A stretch of 64,000 nt of DNA from NCBI RefSeq assembly GCF_003569005.1, contig NZ_BCUR01000004.1:2539573-2603572 (forward strand), written 5' to 3'. This document shows positions 62,697 through 64,000 of this stretch, piece by piece; position 1 is the stretch's first letter, and each line of letters opens with the position of its first letter. Both the position numbers and the translations under genes were made by a program. This DNA comes from Vibrio superstes (lineage in GTDB: Bacteria > Pseudomonadota > Gammaproteobacteria > Enterobacterales > Vibrionaceae). A model generated the notes under the pieces. It was given only the letters and a program-made list of their open reading frames with translations. It did no database searches and had not been told where the DNA came from.

Positions 62697-63897
62697 CTTA
62701 CAGCTCTTTATTTGGTTAGGTATTGGCCACTTTAAACCAAGGATTACCGGCCACCTTTTAGCCTATTCAGCTCCCCAACTAAAGAGGATTCTAAGGAGCA
62801 AAGGCATCGATCTTCGCAAATTCATAGCAAAACCTGTTCCCTTTACCGCAACATACAAACATGAGGTAAAGTACAGTGATATCACCACTTTTACCCATCA
62901 GTTAGCCTTAATGCTTGAGGCTGGACTGCCTATATCACTCGCTTTGAATGAACTGCAACACTCCAGCCAACGACAAGGCGTGCGAGCCTTATTAGAAGAG
63001 CTGCATTTTCAGATACAGCAAGGCCAAAAGCTATCGGTAGCAATGCAGGAGTTTAGCTTCCTCGATTCTATTTATCTTCAGTTTGTACGAATCGGCGAGG
63101 AGAACGGGGACCTTTGCACAGCGCTGGGATATTGCATCGAGCACAGAGAAAAAAACCAGCAATTACTCAAGCAAGCAAAATCAGCGCTTATCTATCCCGC
63201 TTCCGTCATCATCATGGCGTGTGTTGTATTTGCAGTCATGATGGTGTTTGTCATTCCACAGTTTTCGAGCATGTTCGATAGTTTTGGCGCTGAATTACCC
63301 AAACTCACACAACTCACCGTTGAATTATCGACTTGGTTTCAGCGGCATTTTTGGGCCTTGATATCAGGTCTATTGATCTTCGGTAGCCTTATTTATTTGT
63401 GTTATCAAAAAAGTCAGGCTTTTCACCATCTAATCGCCAAGCACAGCTTAAGCATTCCGGTACTGGGGCCTTGTATTGTTATTGGGGAATTAGCTCGCTT
63501 CAATTTACTGTTGTGTAATGGAATACAGGCGGGTCTTCCATTAATCACCTGTATCCACAATGCATCACTCGCGGTGAAAAATGACTTTATGCGGCAGGGG
63601 CTTAGCTGTGCAAATGATAGTATCAAAGAAGGCAAAAGCCTTTATCACTCACTAGAAGCACTCTCATTTCTCCCATCAATCATGCTACAGATGATTAAAA
63701 TTGGTGAAATAAGCGGTTCGTTATCGGTTGTAACAGCTAGATTGGCTACACTTTTCGAACAACAACTTAAAGAGGCCACAGACAAGTTGAGCCAATTAAT
63801 AGAACCCTTAGTCATTGTTTTTCTTGGTGCTCTTGTGGGAGGGCTGGTGTTAAGCATGTATTTACCTATTTTCAGCCTTATGAGTGCTGTTGGATAA
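62689..63897 (+). CDS. pilC: type IV pilus inner-membrane platform protein PilC
   Basis: 402 residues with two GspF domains (about 66-190 and 270-395), each followed by membrane helices (about 168-192, 217-240, 372-395). The LALMLEAGLPI and LCNGIQAGLPL turns mark the two repeats. It anchors PilB at the inner membrane. The start is inside the pilB end. Confidence 0.93.
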   Translation: MSSLQLFIWLGIGHFKPRITGHLLAYSAPQLKRILRSKGIDLRKFIAKPVPFTATYKHEVKYSDITTFTHQLALMLEAGLPISLALNELQHSSQRQGVRALLEELHFQIQQGQKLSVAMQEFSFLDSIYLQFVRIGEENGDLCTALGYCIEHREKNQQLLKQAKSALIYPASVIIMACVVFAVMMVFVIPQFSSMFDSFGAELPKLTQLTVELSTWFQRHFWALISGLLIFGSLIYLCYQKSQAFHHLIAKHSLSIPVLGPCIVIGELARFNLLLCNGIQAGLPLITCIHNASLAVKNDFMRQGLSCANDSIKEGKSLYHSLEALSFLPSIMLQMIKIGEISGSLSVVTARLATLFEQQLKEATDKLSQLIEPLVIVFLGALVGGLVLSMYLPIFSLMSAVG

Positions 63898-63976
63898 GCT
63901 TATCTCTGAGATAGGTGTAAACAAGCACCTAAAGTTGCGATAACATACCCATAGACTTTCTCAATATTGGCTCAAG

Positions 63977-64000
63977 ATGCTCGATTTTTATTTTTTGCAC
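63977..64000 (+). CDS. pilD: possible start of prepilin peptidase gene (truncated by window)
   Basis: An ATG at 63977 opens eight codons (MLDFYFLH) that run off the window edge. In Vibrio pilC is normally followed by pilD, whose N-terminus is hydrophobic and aromatic. Position fits; the sequence is too short to prove it, and the ribosome site is poor. Confidence 0.3.

Overview
The window looks like a chromosomal segment of a Vibrio (Vibrionaceae, Gammaproteobacteria). The gene content and order closely follow what I remember of the Vibrio cholerae VC0585-VC0629 block (hpt, can, panBC, folK, pcnB, gluQ, dksA, sfsA, hrpB, mrcB, acnB, glnK-amtB, fbpABC, the chitin-oligosaccharide operon, chiS, rsmC, hemL, erpA, vexGH). 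This is joined to the VC2412-VC2425 block (lpd, aceF, aceE, pdhR, ampD, nadC, pilABC). Locus numbers are from memory and species cannot be fixed. I saw no tRNA, rRNA, CRISPR array, insertion sequence or prophage. It is mostly core genome, densely packed, with a few lineage-specific changes.

Layout. 0.1-4.3 kb: RND efflux pump and adaptor (minus). 4.4-8.4 kb: erpA diverging from hemL, an AI-2E-family membrane protein and rsmC. 8.5-22.0 kb: the chitin section. ChiS, a membrane hybrid kinase/DNA-binding regulator, is followed by a 596-bp regulatory gap and a seven-gene operon: chitin-oligosaccharide binding protein, two permeases, two ATPases, a GH9 glucosaminidase-type enzyme and a GH20 hexosaminidase. 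The GlcNAc kinase, chitobiose phosphorylase and sugar-phosphate mutase genes I would expect in this operon are absent, and GH20 runs directly into fbpC. 22.0-25.8 kb: Fur-boxed ferric-iron ABC importer fbpABC. 26.1-28.2 kb: glnK-amtB with a sigma-54 promoter and NtrC site, then yacL. 28.4-32.1 kb: a glycerate-use module (CdaR-type activator, GntP-type permease, glycerate kinase). 32.2-42.3 kb (minus): acnB, a PlpD-like type Vd patatin autotransporter, mrcB, hrpB. 42.4-48.4 kb (plus): sfsA, dksA, gluQ, pcnB, folK, panB, panC, with a palindromic Vibrio-type interspersed repeat between dksA and gluQ. 48.4-51.5 kb: yadGH ABC exporter, carbonic anhydrase, hpt. 51.7-58.7 kb: pyruvate dehydrogenase complex (pdhR-aceE-aceF, then lpdA with its own upstream region). 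59.0-64.0 kb: ampD diverging from nadC, then pilA-pilB-pilC, with a possible pilD start at the very edge.

How it fits together: chitin oligosaccharides sensed through the binding protein and ChiS are imported and cut to GlcNAc/GlcN in the cytoplasm. PilABC encode a type IV pilus of the kind vibrios use on chitin and in DNA uptake. Recognisable regulatory sites (IscR-like at erpA, Fur at fbpA, sigma-54/NtrC at glnK, PdhR box at pdhR, CRP-like site in the chb region) tie the operons to iron-sulfur, iron, nitrogen and carbon status. The most unusual points are the missing phosphorolytic branch of the chitobiose operon, the structured chb leader, the dksA-gluQ repeat, an unexplained palindrome upstream of lpdA, and a five-codon upstream ORF overlapping the pilA start.
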